The notes under the pieces: model-generated
The model's database searches: none
What the model saw: the letters and a program-made list of their open reading frames with translations, nothing else
What the model was told of the DNA's origin: nothing
Origin: Stomoxys calcitrans
Taxonomy: Eukaryota > Arthropoda > Insecta > Diptera > Muscidae
Assembly: GCF_963082655.1 (NCBI RefSeq)
Contig: NC_081552.1
Span: 199,624,781-199,688,780, forward strand
Direction of reading: 5' to 3'
DNA: 64,000 nucleotides
In this document: positions 45,838 to 57,066 of the stretch, in pieces
Layout of the letters: the number at the start of each line of letters is the position of its first letter
Numbering within the stretch: position 1 is the stretch's first letter
Translations under genes and position numbers: made by a program

Positions 45838-46643
45838 AAAATAGGCAGATCGGTTTATATGGAAGCTATATCAGGCTAAAGACCGATTCAGACCATATTT
45901 GTCACGTATGTTGGAGGTCGTGGAAGGAGCCGTTATACAACATTTCAGGTCATTGGGGATCGCATATGGGACAAATCGGTTCAGATTTTGACATAGCTCC
46001 CGTATAAACCGATTTCCCGAATTGATTTCTTGAGCTCCTGGTAGCCGCATTTTTGTCCGACTTGGCTGAAATTTTGCACGTGATGTTCTTTTATAACATT
46101 CAACAACTGTGCCAAGTATGGTATAAATCGGTCTATAACCTGATATAGCTCCTCTATAAACCGATCTCCCGATTTGACTTCTTGAGGACCTTGTTATAAA
46201 TTCCAACAACTGTGCTAAATGCGGTCTAAGTATGTCTATAACCAGGTATAGCTCCCATATAAACCGATCTTCAGATTTGACTTCTTGAGTTCCTAGAAGC
46301 CGCAGATTTTGTCCGATTTGGCTGAAATTTTGCACATAGTGTTCTGTTACGACTTTTAACAACTGTGCCAAGTACGATCTAAATCGGTCTATAACATGGT
46401 ATAGCTCCCACATATACCGATCGCCCGATTTGACTTCTTGAGACCCTGGAAGCCTTAATATTCGTCCGATTTGGCTGCATTTTTGTCCAATTTGGCTGAA
46501 ATTTTGCACGTGATGTTCCTTTATGACTTTCAACAACTGTGCCAAGTACGGTTCAAATCGCCCTACAACCAGATATAGCTCCCATATAGAAGCAGAATCC
46601 ATGGTGGTGGGTCCGGCCGTACTTAGCACGCTTTTACTTGTTC
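45838..46643 (+). mobile_element. ~153-bp element with an inverted first unit and tail
   Basis: 45838-45960 is in reverse orientation; 45970-46580 holds about four plus-orientation units (CTCCCATATAAACCGATCTC, GATTTGACTTCTTGAG). It ends ATCCATGGTGGTGGGTCCGG, then CCGTACTTAGCACGC and a TTTACTTGTT terminus. The tail palindrome is degraded (GTCCGGCCGTAC). The 252-codon minus frame at 45871-46629 is an array artefact. Confidence 0.75.
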
Positions 46644-46669
46644 GTTGTTTATTTAGTGCAAATCGTTAG

Positions 46670-47287
46670 GTTTTTATACCCTCCACCATAGGATGGAGGT
46701 ATAATAATCTAGTCATTCCGTTTGTAATGCCTCGAAATATTCGTCTAAGACCCCATATAGTATATATATATTCCTGATCGTCTCGACGTTCTGACTCGAT
46801 CTACCCATGTCCGTCCGTCCGTCCGTCTGTCGAAATCACGATAGAGGTTGAACGCTTAAAGCCAGCCGCTTGAAATTTTGCACAGATACTCAATATTGAT
46901 GTAGGTCGTTGGGGATAGCAAATGGGCCATATCGGTTTAGATTTGGATATAGCTCCCATGTAAACCGGTCTCCCGATTTGACTTCTTGAGCCCCTGGAAG
47001 CATTAATATTTGTCCGATTTGGCTGTAATTTTGCAAGTAGTGTTTTGTTATGACTTCCAACAATTGTGTAAAGTACGGTCCATTTCGGTCTATAACCAGA
47101 TATAGCTCCCATATAAACCGGTCTCTCGATCATGCTTGTTCGGTTCCTAGAAGCTTTTGTTTTTGCTGGTTTGACAGAAGTTTGGTATGTAGAATAAAAT
47201 AATGCCCTACAACCTAATTTATTTTGTATAAATTTTCAGCAGAATCGATGGTGGTGGGTTTCCCAAGATTCGGCCAGGTTGATTTTA
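46670..47287 (+). mobile_element. Short ~153-bp element with head hairpin
   Basis: The head TTTTTATACCCTCCACCATA...GGAGGTATA (46671-46703) can fold. CATGTCCGTCCGTCCGTCCG follows at about 46805, then about 2.5 units (CTCCCATGTAAACCGGTCTC). The tail is GGTGGTGGGTTTCCCAAGAT and a degraded TTCGGCCAGGTTGA palindrome. It sits 27 bp from the tail of the previous element, head to tail. Confidence 0.8.
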
Positions 47288-47329
47288 GCAGATCTCAGTT
47301 CCTAGGTTCTTAGCGTAGACCCCTAGGCC

Positions 47330-47608
47330 TACTCTGTCCTCTAGCTTTGATCCATCTGTATGTCATGACCTTTCAGATGGCAATACCAGAGTTCCTTGAA
47401 TCCAAGACTGTGCCGATGGCATCAGTGCCTCGTACTCGACTTCTAGTTTCATCTCAGGTATCCTTTCGGAAACCTCTTTCATTCCCTCCAGGTTTCCTAT
47501 CGTCGCCTCTGTCCTATTGTCCCCTCTGTGCTCTAGCCTTTTGATCCATCTGTGTATCATGATCTTCTAGATGGCAATGCCAAAGTTCCGTCAACCCAAG
47601 ACTGTGCG
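47330..47608 (-). mobile_element. LINE RNase H-linker fragment
   Basis: The minus frame at 47363-47560 reads MIHRWIKRLEHRGDNRTEAT, IGNLEGMKEVSERIPEMKLE, VEYEALMPSAQSW and GTLVLPSERS. A cognate (EARLGNLEGMGEVFSGYLR...) is encoded at 52500-52640, so it is the segment between RT and RNase H. A near-duplicate phrase (TTTTGATCCATCTGTGTATC / TTTGATCCATCTGTATGTC) at both ends suggests a local duplication. Confidence 0.72.
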
Positions 47609-47610
47609 CT

Positions 47611-47799
47611 GAAAATTTTTTTCACAGCTTGTGACTCTGTAATTGCATTCTTTCTTCTGTCAGTTATCAGCTGTTACTTTTAGCTTGCTTTAGAAAAAAA
47701 GTGTAAAAAAGGTATATTTGATTAAAGTTCATTCTAAGTTTTATTAAAATGCATTTACTTTCTTTTAAAAAATCCGCAATTACTTTTTGGGCAACCCAA
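47611..47799 (+). mobile_element. Mariner-type MITE, left end missing
   Basis: From AAATTTTTTTCACAGCTTGTG to the intact right end (reverse complement of TTGGGTTGCCCAAAAAGTAA) followed by TA at 47800. About 45 bp, including the left inverted repeat, are absent, so it is immobile. Confidence 0.9.
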
Positions 47800-47802
47800 T
47801 AT

Positions 47803-49312
47803 TTTCATCTTCTTTTTAAGGATAACAATTTCGTGTTAAATCACATTGCAATAAAATAATTGCTCATTTGAGTGATTCAAAAGCGTGCTGTAACTAAACA
47901 ATAATGCCAACGTCACTTGACAACGCAGCGAAAATTGAGGTGAAGAAGTTGCATTTTTTTCCAATTTTTACAATGGTGGCACGATTTTTGGCTTGGCTTA
48001 AAATCACATTATCCACCAACATCAACTGTCCCCCCTCCCCTCTCTATCACTCCAGGCAACCATAAATGGCAGACAGCACGTCATCATCCTTGGGAAAATG
48101 CTAACATCTGCCACGACATCATTAGGGTTATGCAGGGTCGACGTTCACGGTGATGATGATGATGGCGATGACGATGACGACGATGGTTTGGTGTTCATCA
48201 TTTTGAGATTTCAGTTTGACTTGGCGTTTGCCTTCCTCAGCATTTTTTTTTCTTGTAGCTGCAGCTTTTTTTTTGTAGCTACAACCCACCACTTGGCCAC
48301 AGGTGTGCCATCAGAAGTTAGAGATACTTTAACCTTGAGGAACCTTTGTCAGTTTTTCTTAAAGTTGCTACAATGTCTTTGTTTGCTTGTTGCTTATATG
48401 GCAGTTTTTTTTGCTCATCTTTCATTTTTCATTGGGCTGTTGTAAATCATTGTCTTAAACTTTACATTTGTGCATGGAATTACTTTGGTTTTTTTTTTTA
48501 GGTTCATAGCATTTTACTGGCACGGTCATTAGCGTTTATTATTTAATTTTTAATGGAAAAATTCTTATTTTACTATGGGAGTTTTTATAATTCGCTGTCA
48601 ACGACACATTTTCGCAGCGTAGCTTCCAACATTGGGGACCTCTAAGCGTTTTATGCTAAAATTCTAGTAAAACATTAAATTTATATTTAAACGCTAATTG
48701 GAGAACATTCTGCCTGTTCAAGCTGTGCATCATTGGACAAGCATCACTAACACACCCACAGCACACATAGGGGCTGGAGGAGCGAATGGCATAATGTATG
48801 CTGCTGTGTCCAGCGCAGCGAGATGCTGTCATCCATGCTGCTGGCGCACCATGGCTACTTCACAACGTCCAAGGCCTAATGAGCTGCACATGGTGGATGG
48901 GGGATAGATGGGTTGGTATTTTAGAGGAGAGAGACAAACTCATTAGCATAATTCCAAATGCAAATTGAGTCCAACGAGCTGATTTGCCATGAGAAGTAGT
49001 ATTACCGGGGCTTTTTGTTGCAAGCGCTCAGCAATAAGCCTGGAAACAAGTGGATACGAATGGTGGAGGTAAATTTCCCAGGGGAATCAAAGCGCTTTAC
49101 AAAGCACACGCCACTGAGAAGAGCAGCAGTATCAGTTGGTTGATAATAGATAGTTGGGGAAAAATAGCAGCTCTAGGTAAAACCCGAATCTATGCATTGT
49201 TAATTACTTCAAAGGAATAATTGAGAGAATTTTTAATTTCAAAGCTTTTGATCGTTGTAAGTATTCAAAATATTTAAAATGCTGCAAGAAGAAAGTAGAA
49301 ACGCACAACTGG
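47803..49312. other. Unassigned stretch with a GAT/GAC tract
   Basis: A GATGATGATGATGGCGATGA-type tract at 48151-48187 gives an acidic run inside a 115-codon frame (48098-48445) that otherwise has no motif. T-rich tracts lie at 48243-48275 and 48490-48500. No gene is called. Confidence 0.45.
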
Positions 49313-49370
49313 TGGCCACCGTAGCGCATGTCTGCCTATGACGCTGAACGAATAGTTTCGAATCCTGGCG
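49313..49370 (+). mobile_element. SINE head stub
   Basis: GTGGCCACCGTAGCGCATGT, TATGACGCTGAACGAATAG and TTTCGAATCCTGGCGGGAA. These are the tRNA-like head including the B box, shortened in the A-box region and ending exactly where the 305-bp array starts. Confidence 0.8.
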
Positions 49371-49371
49371 G

Positions 49372-51880
49372 GAATCGGTTAACAAATGAGCACTTTATTG
49401 CAATATTTGTCAAAATCGGACTAGCATATATATTAAAGCTATATTCAAATCTGAACCGATTTCGAGCAAACTTCTCGGATATTATGATAGTCGTCGAGGA
49501 AAGCGTTGTGCAAAATTTAGGCAAGATTGGTCAATAAACTCGCATGCTGTGGCTCTTGGAGTGAAAATCGGGCTATATACATATATGACAGCTATATCTA
49601 AATCTGAACCGATTTCTTTAAAATTCACCAGCCATGTCGAGAGTCATAAGAAAAACCTTCCTGCCAAATTTCATCAGAATCGGTTAACAAATGAGCACTT
49701 TATTGCAATATTTCTCAAAATCTAACGAATATATATATGGGAGCTATATCTAAATCTGAACCGATTTCGAGCAAACTTCTCAGATATTGTGGTAGTTGTC
49801 GAGGAAAACGTTGTGCAAAGTTTTGCCAAGATGGGTTTATAAATGCGCTTGCAGTGGCTCTAGAAGTGAACATCGGGCGATATACATATATGGCAGCTAT
49901 ATCTTAATCTGAACCGATTTCCGTGAAATTCACTAGTCATGTCCAGAGTAATAGGAAAAACCTTCTTGCCAAATTTCATCAGATTCAGTTAACAAATGAG
50001 TACTTTATTGCAATATTTCTCAAAATCGGACGAACATATATATGGGAGCTATATCGAAATCTGAACCGATTTCGAGCAAACTTCTTGGATATTATGGTAG
50101 TCGTAGTGGAAAGCGTTGTGAAAAATTTTGGCAAGATTGGTCAATAAATGCGCATGCAATGGCTCTTGGAGTGAAAATCGGGCTATATACATATATGACA
50201 GCTATATCTAAATCTGAACCGATTTTTTTAAAATTCACCAGCCATGCCGAGTGTCATAAGAAAAACCTTCCTGCCAAATTTCATCAGAATCGGTTAACAA
50301 ATGAGCACTTTATTGCAATATTTCTCAAAATCTAACGAATATATATATGGGAGCTATATCTAAATCTGAACCGATTTCGAGCAAAATTCTCGGATATTAT
50401 GGTAGTCATCGTGGAAAGCGTTGTGCAAAATTTTGGCAAGATTGGTCAATAAATGCGCATGCAATGGCTCTTGGAGTGAAAATCGGCTGTATACATATAT
50501 GACAGCTATATCTAAATCTGAACCGATTTCCGTGAAATTCACTTGTAATGTCCAGAGTCATATGAAAAACCTTCCTGCCAAATTTCATCCGAATCGGTTA
50601 ACAAATGAGTACTTTATTGCAATATTTCTCAAAATCGGACGAACATATATATGGGAGCTATATCGAAATCTGAACCGATTTGGAGCAAACTTCTCAGATA
50701 TTATGGTAGTCGTCGAGGAAAGCGTTGTACAAAATTTTGGCAAGATTGGTCAATAAACTTGCATGCAGTGGCTCTTGGAGTGAAAATCGGGCTATATACA
50801 TATATGACAGCTATATCTAAATCTGAACCGATTTCTTTAAAATTCACCAGCCTTCCTGCCAAATTTCATCAGAATCGGTTAACAAATGAGCACGTTATTG
50901 CAATATTTCTCAAAATCTAACGAATATATATATGGGAGCTATATCTAAATCTGAACCGATTTCGAGCAAACTTCTCGGATATTATGATAGTCGTCGAGGA
51001 AAGCGTTGTGCAAAATTTAGGCAAGATTGGTCAATAAACTCGCATGCAGTGGCTCTTGGAGTGAAAATCGGGCTATATACATATATGTCAGCTATATCTA
51101 AATCTGAACCGATTTCTTTAAAATTCACCAGCCATGTCGAGAGTCAAGAGAAAATCCTTCCTGCCAAATTTCATCAGAATCGGTTAACAAATGAGCACTT
51201 TAATGCAATATTTCTCAAAATCGGACGAGCATATATATGAAAGCTATATCCAAATCTGAACCGATTTCGAGCAAACTTCTCGGATATTATGGTATTCGTC
51301 GAGGAAAGCGTTGTGCAAAATGTTGGCAAGATTGGTTAATAAACTCGCATACAGTGGCTCTTGGAGTGAAAATCGGGCGATATACATATATGGCAGCTAT
51401 ATCTTAATCTGAACCGATTTCCATGAAATTCACCAGTAATCCCGAGAGTAAAGAGAATATCCTTCCTGCCAAATTTTGAGAGAATCGGTTAACAAATGAC
51501 CATTTTACTCCATTATTACTGCAAATCGGACGAATATATATATATGGGGGTTATATCTAAATCTGAACCGATTTTTTCCAGTTTCAAAAGGCTTCGTCTC
51601 AAGGCCGAAAAACTTGCCTGTACCAAATTTTGCGACAATCGGATAAAAACTGCGACCTGTAGTTTGTACACAAATTAACATGGACAGACGGACGGACAAG
51701 CAGACAGGCGGACGGACAAGCAGGCAGGCGGACGGACATAGCTAAATCGAATCAGAAAGTGATTCTGAGTTGATCGCCATACTTATCTGTGGCTCCATCT
51801 CTCTTCCTTCTGGGTGTCACCAACAAATGCACTAAGTTATAATACCTTGTATCACAGTAGTAGTGTAGGGTATAAAAAAT
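49372..51880 (+). repeat. 305-bp higher-order repeat (two ~153-bp subfamily C monomers), 7-8 copies
   Basis: GAATCGGTTAACAAATGAGC (or a close variant) begins at 49372, 49677, 49982, 50287, 50591, 50872, 51177 and 51482. The steps are 305, 305, 305, 304, 281, 305 and 305 bp. Each unit contains two CTATATCTAAATCTGAACCG sites about half a unit apart, so it is a dimer of ~153-bp monomers. After the last unit come GGACAGACGGACGGACAAGC-type duplications (51680-51740) and a GTAGTGTAGGGTATAAAAA end (about 51862-51880), the reverse of the usual head. Frames of 60-111 codons here are artefacts. Confidence 0.9.
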
Positions 51881-51889
51881 ATATTTTGG

Positions 51890-52080
51890 CGGTGATTATC
51901 CCCTCCTAATTCTGGCGACATTTGTGAGCCACTCTGCCATGTGAAAACCTCTCCCCTAAAGAGGTGTTGCCTTGCGGCATGCCGTTGGGACTCAGCTATA
52001 ATAAGAAGGTGGTCCTTATCATTGATCTCAGACTTGATTCGGACAGCACCTTAATGGAATTTTCATGGTAAAATTTTCAA
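51890..52080 (+). mobile_element. tRNA-derived SINE body and tail
   Basis: GGCGGTGATTATCCCCTCCT, TGGCGACATTTGTGAGCCAC, CTCAGCTATAATAAGAAGG and 'GACTTGATTCGGACAGCACC'. The head is absent here; a head-only stub lies on the far side of the 305-bp array (49313-49370). Confidence 0.82.
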
Positions 52081-52082
52081 TT

Positions 52083-53468
52083 TGATCCTGGACACGAAAC
52101 TTAATTGGCAGTGTCACATTCAGGAGCGTACCAAGAGGGTTCACAGGTATTGGACACAATGTAGATGGGCCGTAGGCTTGAAATGGTACCTTAATCCGAG
52201 GATAGTCCACTGGCTCTACAGGAGAATGATTAGACCAAGACTTACTTACGTCTCAGTAGTTTGGTGGACTGCGATGGAGAAAAAGTGCAACCTAGCGATA
52301 ATACAACAGGTTCAGAGAACGTGATGGCTTGACATCGGGGTGATGTGGAACACACCCACCAGGGTACTGGAGACTATTTAGGATATCAGACCCATAGGCA
52401 TAAACATTAGGTATGAGGCAGTCACTGCGGCTATGAGAGTTAAGTCGGTGGGAGAATGGATAGAGGATAGGAGCAGGTCATACCATCGCTGAATAATCGA
52501 GGCAAGGTTAGGAAACCTGGAAGGAATGGGAGAGGTTTTCAGCGGATACCTGAGAAGATATTTGAGATCGAGTGCGAGTCACTGCTGCCAGCGGCACAGT
52601 GTTGGTTTAATGGCACTCTGATATTGCCATCTGGAAGATCCTGCTATACGGATGGATCAAAGTTAGAAGATAGAGTTGGCCTGGGGATATAGGGACGGAG
52701 ATCTGTTTTCGACTGCCTGACCATAATACGGTCCTGCAGACTGAGATCCGGGCGATCACGCAAAGCTTAAGGTGGTTTGGTGTTAACACGGGGACATTGT
52801 GAACATTTTTACGTACAGTAAACTGGGCTTCAGGGCAATAACAACCAGGACGGTAAGGTCACGAACAGTGTTGGATTGTAAGAAGAAGATTAACGCCTTC
52901 TCTGAGAATGCCACAGTCCATATCGTTTGGGTGCCGCACCAGGCCAGAGGACTGCCGTCAGTAAACTTGGTTTACGCAAAGCCTGTGGTCGTCGAACTCG
53001 AAAGTCGATAGGACGACGAAAATCCTATTGGAAGATCCGGATCGTGTGAAGGCGATGCTATTACTGATGTGTAATAAGAAGGTCAGTGTTGCTTTTGGTA
53101 TCATAACGGCACATACAGGACAACGAGCTCACTTATGCCAAACAGGCGCTGCAAGCGTGGTGAAGATGATGAGACGTCGGAGCATTACCTATGTCATTGC
53201 CCGGCTTTCGTGGCTAAAACACATCTGCACTTAGGTGGGGAAAACAATACCAGACATAAACCAACTTAGGGGCGTGGTATGGAAAACAATTAGGGATTTT
53301 CTAGGTAGCGCGGAATTTCTGGTTTAGAATTCTTTTTCGAGGTGGTATTTAGAGTTAAGTATTTGGTATTTAGAGCGCACATTAAGCCGATTACTGGCTT
53401 GGGTGTATGTCCATGGTGGCATGGGGCGGATTAATATCCACACACCTATTCCAACCTAACCTAACCTA
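52083..53468 (+). mobile_element. RNase H-bearing LINE, 5'-truncated
   Basis: The 80-codon frame (52082-52324) reads ILDTKLNWQCHIQERTKRVH, PRIVHWLYRRMIRPRLTYVS and VVWWTAMEKKCNLAIIQQVQ, the RT thumb and connection. Broken frames follow with EARLGNLEGMGEV, SCYTDGSKLEDRVGLGI (RNase H first Asp), AITTRTVRSRTVLDCKKKIN, VHIVWVPHQA, then SEHYLCHCPAF (C-terminal zinc cluster). It ends at 53453-53468 with AACCTAACCTAACCTA. Many stops make it inactive. Confidence 0.86.
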
Positions 53469-53469
53469 C

Positions 53470-53875
53470 AAGTTAACGGAGCCGAATGGTGGATTGCCTG
53501 CTATGTTGCAAAGGGCAGAACCATTTGCCATAAGCCTCCTTAAGACGATTTTTAGGAACTGCTTTTGTTGTTCTACGTGCGGACTGAATGGCGAGTGGTT
53601 AGGGTGTTTTCATGCCGTAGGCGAGGAGCCCAGCCATTCTCTACCCAGTGATGAAATGATGGATGAAAGACCAAACGGTCTTTCCGTTCACCAGGAGTAG
53701 AATTCTGTGTGTTTTCAGGGGACCAATTCCGTATGGGGTAGAGCTGCCGTTCTCTCAGGAGACCAAGTATTTGCGCGTAATTCATGACCAGAAACTAAGC
53801 TGGAGAAGAAATGCCGAGGAAAGAGTCATATGGAGACTGAATTAGCTCTACTCCGCCCGCAACTCAATAGCAACG
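53470..53875 (+). mobile_element. LINE RT-thumb fragment
   Basis: The frame at 53663-53845 contains FTRSRI...VELPFSQETKYLRVIHDQKL and SWRRNAEERV, the block after the RT active site. GLPAMLQRAEPFA upstream (53497) may be part of the same RT. It directly follows the AACCT tail of the previous LINE, so one element probably inserted next to the other. Confidence 0.7.
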
Positions 53876-54762
53876 AGTTGGAGAGCTTAGGCCGGGTATG
53901 ATGCACTGGATGTTTACATCTTTTGATTTGCCGATACACTCTTATGGATGTCTAGCGTGACCTCGGGCTCTGAACAACTTTTCCCTCGCTAACACCTCAG
54001 TTCTAACCATTCCAAATTTTAAAGGGATATTCTCACACGGCTTATATTTTACTTCTGTTTTTCGGTTCTATCCCATTGTGCAATCTACGCTCTGGCAATC
54101 TGAGCTCGCTAAAAAATCAACCAACCAGGCGCTTTCGCCTTTGTTACTTGCTCCCAAAATTTGTTTATCACATTTAAATGTTTTTGAATTACTTTACGAA
54201 TGCACTCTAGATTTTGGCGAACTTGACGTTCGGTTTGCTTGTTTGTTGCGAGAAATACAAATCCCTCAGAATATTTCTTATTAAGTAATTAGTTTAAAGC
54301 CCACATTAATATTATATGTGCCCTCTTCCTGGAACCAGGCATCAAATTTTGTGATCCCTTTCTTTTGCTTGGCCATGCTCTTTGTTTAACTTTAACTGGG
54401 GGAGCGTGACACCTTTTGGTTTTGTGGTTATGAACAGCAAATGCGTATTATCAACCCATTAGCTAGACGAGAAACCAAACCGTTCGTTCGTACATCCTTC
54501 CCTCCGGATGCCCCACCTTACATCTGTCCGCGCCCTTTCATTCATTTTCCTTAGAGATGTCTATTGCAAAATCTTAATGCACTCTTTGCTACATGAAAGT
54601 GCTCTATACTTAAGTACTTGAGAGACCGCAAATGTTCAAAGTAATTTCTTGGGCAGACAAACAGTGAATACTTGATATTAGGGATACAAATTTGTGTTTA
54701 TGATACAAAAAAAAAAAAATTAATTTTACGCCCATATTAATTTTGGTAATATCAAGTGTGCA
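53876..54762. other. Unassigned stretch
   Basis: The 68-codon frame at 54078-54284 is leucine/cysteine-rich but has no known signature. A poly(A) run lies at 54708-54719. No element end is seen. Confidence 0.45.
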
Positions 54763-54922
54763 CACGTAGCGCAGAGGTTAGCATATCCACCTATGATGCT
54801 GAAAGGCTGGGTACGAATCCTGGCGAGATAATCAACAAAAATTTTCAGTAGCGGTTTTTCCCTCCTAATGATGGCAACATTTGTGAAGTACTATGCCAAA
54901 GAAGTGTCGCACGAAACTTTGA
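54763..54922 (+). mobile_element. tRNA-derived SINE, 5' half
   Basis: CACACGTAGCGCAGAGGTTA with a good A-box match, B box GGGTACGAATCC (one change), then ATTTGTGAAGTACTATGCCA and AGTGTCGCACGAAACTTTG, where it stops. Confidence 0.82.
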
Positions 54923-56155
54923 AATTAAGTACTTGACTCCAAATTTTCATATCAGTTTCGTATTCTATTTCTAATTACCTTTCATTTGATGCCCATATTG
55001 CCCCAGTCGGTAAACATACCAATTTGGGCGGTTTTTGTGGGTGGGGGGTGCCCTCGACACGTGAGATCGAATTGTTCGTATCAAGTTCGTACTCTACTCT
55101 TCAATGTCTTTCATTTGATACCCATATTGTTCCAATCGGTAAACATGTCCGTTTTTGTGGGTTTTTGACCCTAAAGATTTGCGAGTACCAATTTTGTGTT
55201 TTGGGTTACCAAAGTTACACTTAAAAGATCTGGCTCCGAGATCTGGCGTTTTTGAAAATTGTGGTTAGGGGAAGGGTCCTTACCCCTCACGGATATTACA
55301 AAACGAAGTACCCTATTTTCGCCGGGGGGCTTACCTCTACCATCTGTAAACATTTCATGAAAATCGGTTCAGCCGTATTCTACTATCAACTAACTTTCGT
55401 TTCAATCCTATATTGTCCTGATCGGCCTACATGTCCGTTTGTGGATGATTTTTGGGGTGGGGCGGCCCCCTGGGACTTTCAATTGCCTTTCATTCGAATT
55501 CATATTGCCTCAATCGATAAACATCTATTTTGAATGGTTTTTGTGGGTGGGGCGGGTCCTCGACACGTAAGCTCTAATTGTTATATCACCCATCTCCGAG
55601 ATCTGGCGTTTTTAAAAATTGTGGTTAGGGCAAGAGTCCTTACCCCTCGCGGATATTACAAAACAAAACACCCTATTTTCACCGTGGGGCTAAACTGTAA
55701 ATCTGTGAAAATTTCATGAATATCTGTTCAGCCGTATTCTATTCTCAAGAAACTAGGTCATTTTGGACGGTTTTTGGGGCTTGGGGCGGGCCCCCGACAC
55801 GTGAGGTCGAATTGTTAATAAAGTTCCTACTCTACTCTTCAATACCTTTCATATGATACCCATATTGTCCCAATCGGTAAGCATGTCCGTTTGGGTGGGT
55901 TTTAGGGTAGGGCGTCCCTCACGGTTATTTGACCCCCTAGTACCGATTTTGTTTTTGGGTTACCATATTTTCACTTAAATGGATGTACCCATCTTCGACA
56001 TCTGGCGTTTTTGATAATTGCGGTTAGGGGAAGGGTCCGTCCACTTCGCGGATATCACAAATTTAGGTATCCTATTTACACCGGGAGATTTAACTCAGCC
56101 GTTTTTGAGTCTATTCTGAACAAACCAACAAATAATGTGCAACACTTTTATTTTT
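54923..56155 (+). repeat. Family B repeats (Helitron-like body), diverged subfamily
   Basis: Units carry CTTTCATTTGATGCCCATAT or CTTTCATTTGATACCC, CCAATCGGTAAACATGTCCG and GGCGTTTTTGAAAATTGTGG. The terminal-type phrases TTCATGAAAATCGGTTCAGC (about 55350) and CAGCCGTTTTTGAGTCTATT (about 56097) appear more than once, so at least two elements are merged or duplicated. No TC or CTAG ends are identified. Confidence 0.7.
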
Positions 56156-56485
56156 AATAAAAAAAAGAAAACAAAAATTACCATGTTTGCATCCCATTTC
56201 TAAAGGTTTCTGTAAATTATTTCTCTTTGATTGAATTCGATTCGTCATAAGGAGGTATTACTGTACCTATTCGTTATATGTATCAATGAACATTTGTCAT
56301 ATTTACCACAAAACCCATACAACCCATACGAGATAATGGCTAAAATGATATGTATTGTAGTATGTTGGTGTGTAACAATAGGTCAGTAGGTTTCTATTGG
56401 GACTCTTAGGGGCTGTTAACATTGATTATGCTGTTTGTGTAAGATGTATAAGAAAAGTCATTAGGTGTTGGGAAAGATTTTTAAA
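56156..56485. other. Unassigned AT-rich spacer
   Basis: Nothing recognised. Confidence 0.4.
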
Positions 56486-57066
56486 GACTGGGAAAACTTT
56501 AGCGCCACTGATGGTGTATGCAGTGCTGCAATTGTGCTGCCCAAAATCGATGTAACAATCGGCTCTATCAGGCACGGTATTTTTATCAAAAAGCGGCTCA
56601 GGCAATGTTGTATAATCCATAGCCCAAAGGTTCAGCATGGGTTAGAATCCTGGCGACAACATCAGAACAAATTTTTGGCGGTGGTTATCCCCTCCTAGCT
56701 GGCGAAAGTTGAAATAAAATATTATGACAGTCGTGTAAAAAGTTCTCTCAAAAGAGGTGTCGCACAGCGGCATGCCGTTTGGACTCGGCTATAAAAAGGA
56801 GGCCCCTCATCATTCAGCTTAAACTTTAATCGGACAGCGCCCATTCATATATGAGAAGTATGCAACTGTTTCTTAATGGATGGGAAAATTTGCATTTGCG
56901 TAGAACATAGGGCATTGTATCAGGGATAACAAAGGGTCCGTAGGCGCCACATGACCAAAGCGAAACTCCCTTAGCCTCACAGCAGTGGTCACAGTAATTT
57001 GTCTAGTCACAATATCCAGAGGCAATAGGTGTAGCATTAAATGCACTGAGGACTTCAGATGGCGAA
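56486..57066 (-). mobile_element. LINE fragment (minus), split by a SINE
   Basis: The right part (57066-56906) encodes ATPIASGYCD-type text matching the LHLMP(G/L)DIV / TAVRLQEL segment of the 14.5-kb LINE. The left part (56612-56490) reads MDYTTLPEPLFDKNTVPDRA, matching NYTLPEPHFDKKYC there. The SINE at 56613-56905 separates them in a continuous element. Stops are present. Confidence 0.75.
56613..56905 (+). mobile_element. tRNA-derived SINE inside the LINE
   Basis: TAGCCCAAAGGTTCAGCATG, degenerate B box GGTTAGAATCC, GGCGGTGGTTATCCCCTCCT, 'GGCTATAAAAAGGAGGCCCC' and GGGAAAATTTGCATTTGCG. The A-box region is deleted relative to the 45064 copy. Confidence 0.85.

Noticed and set aside
45871..46629. 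252-codon minus frame
   Set aside because: Reads through the ~153-bp element; the content is the same repeat peptide as in other arrays.
48098..48445. Acidic 115-codon frame (GDDDDGDDDDDD)
   Set aside because: The acidic run comes from a GAT/GAC microsatellite; the rest is low-complexity hydrophobic sequence with no homologue that I recognise.
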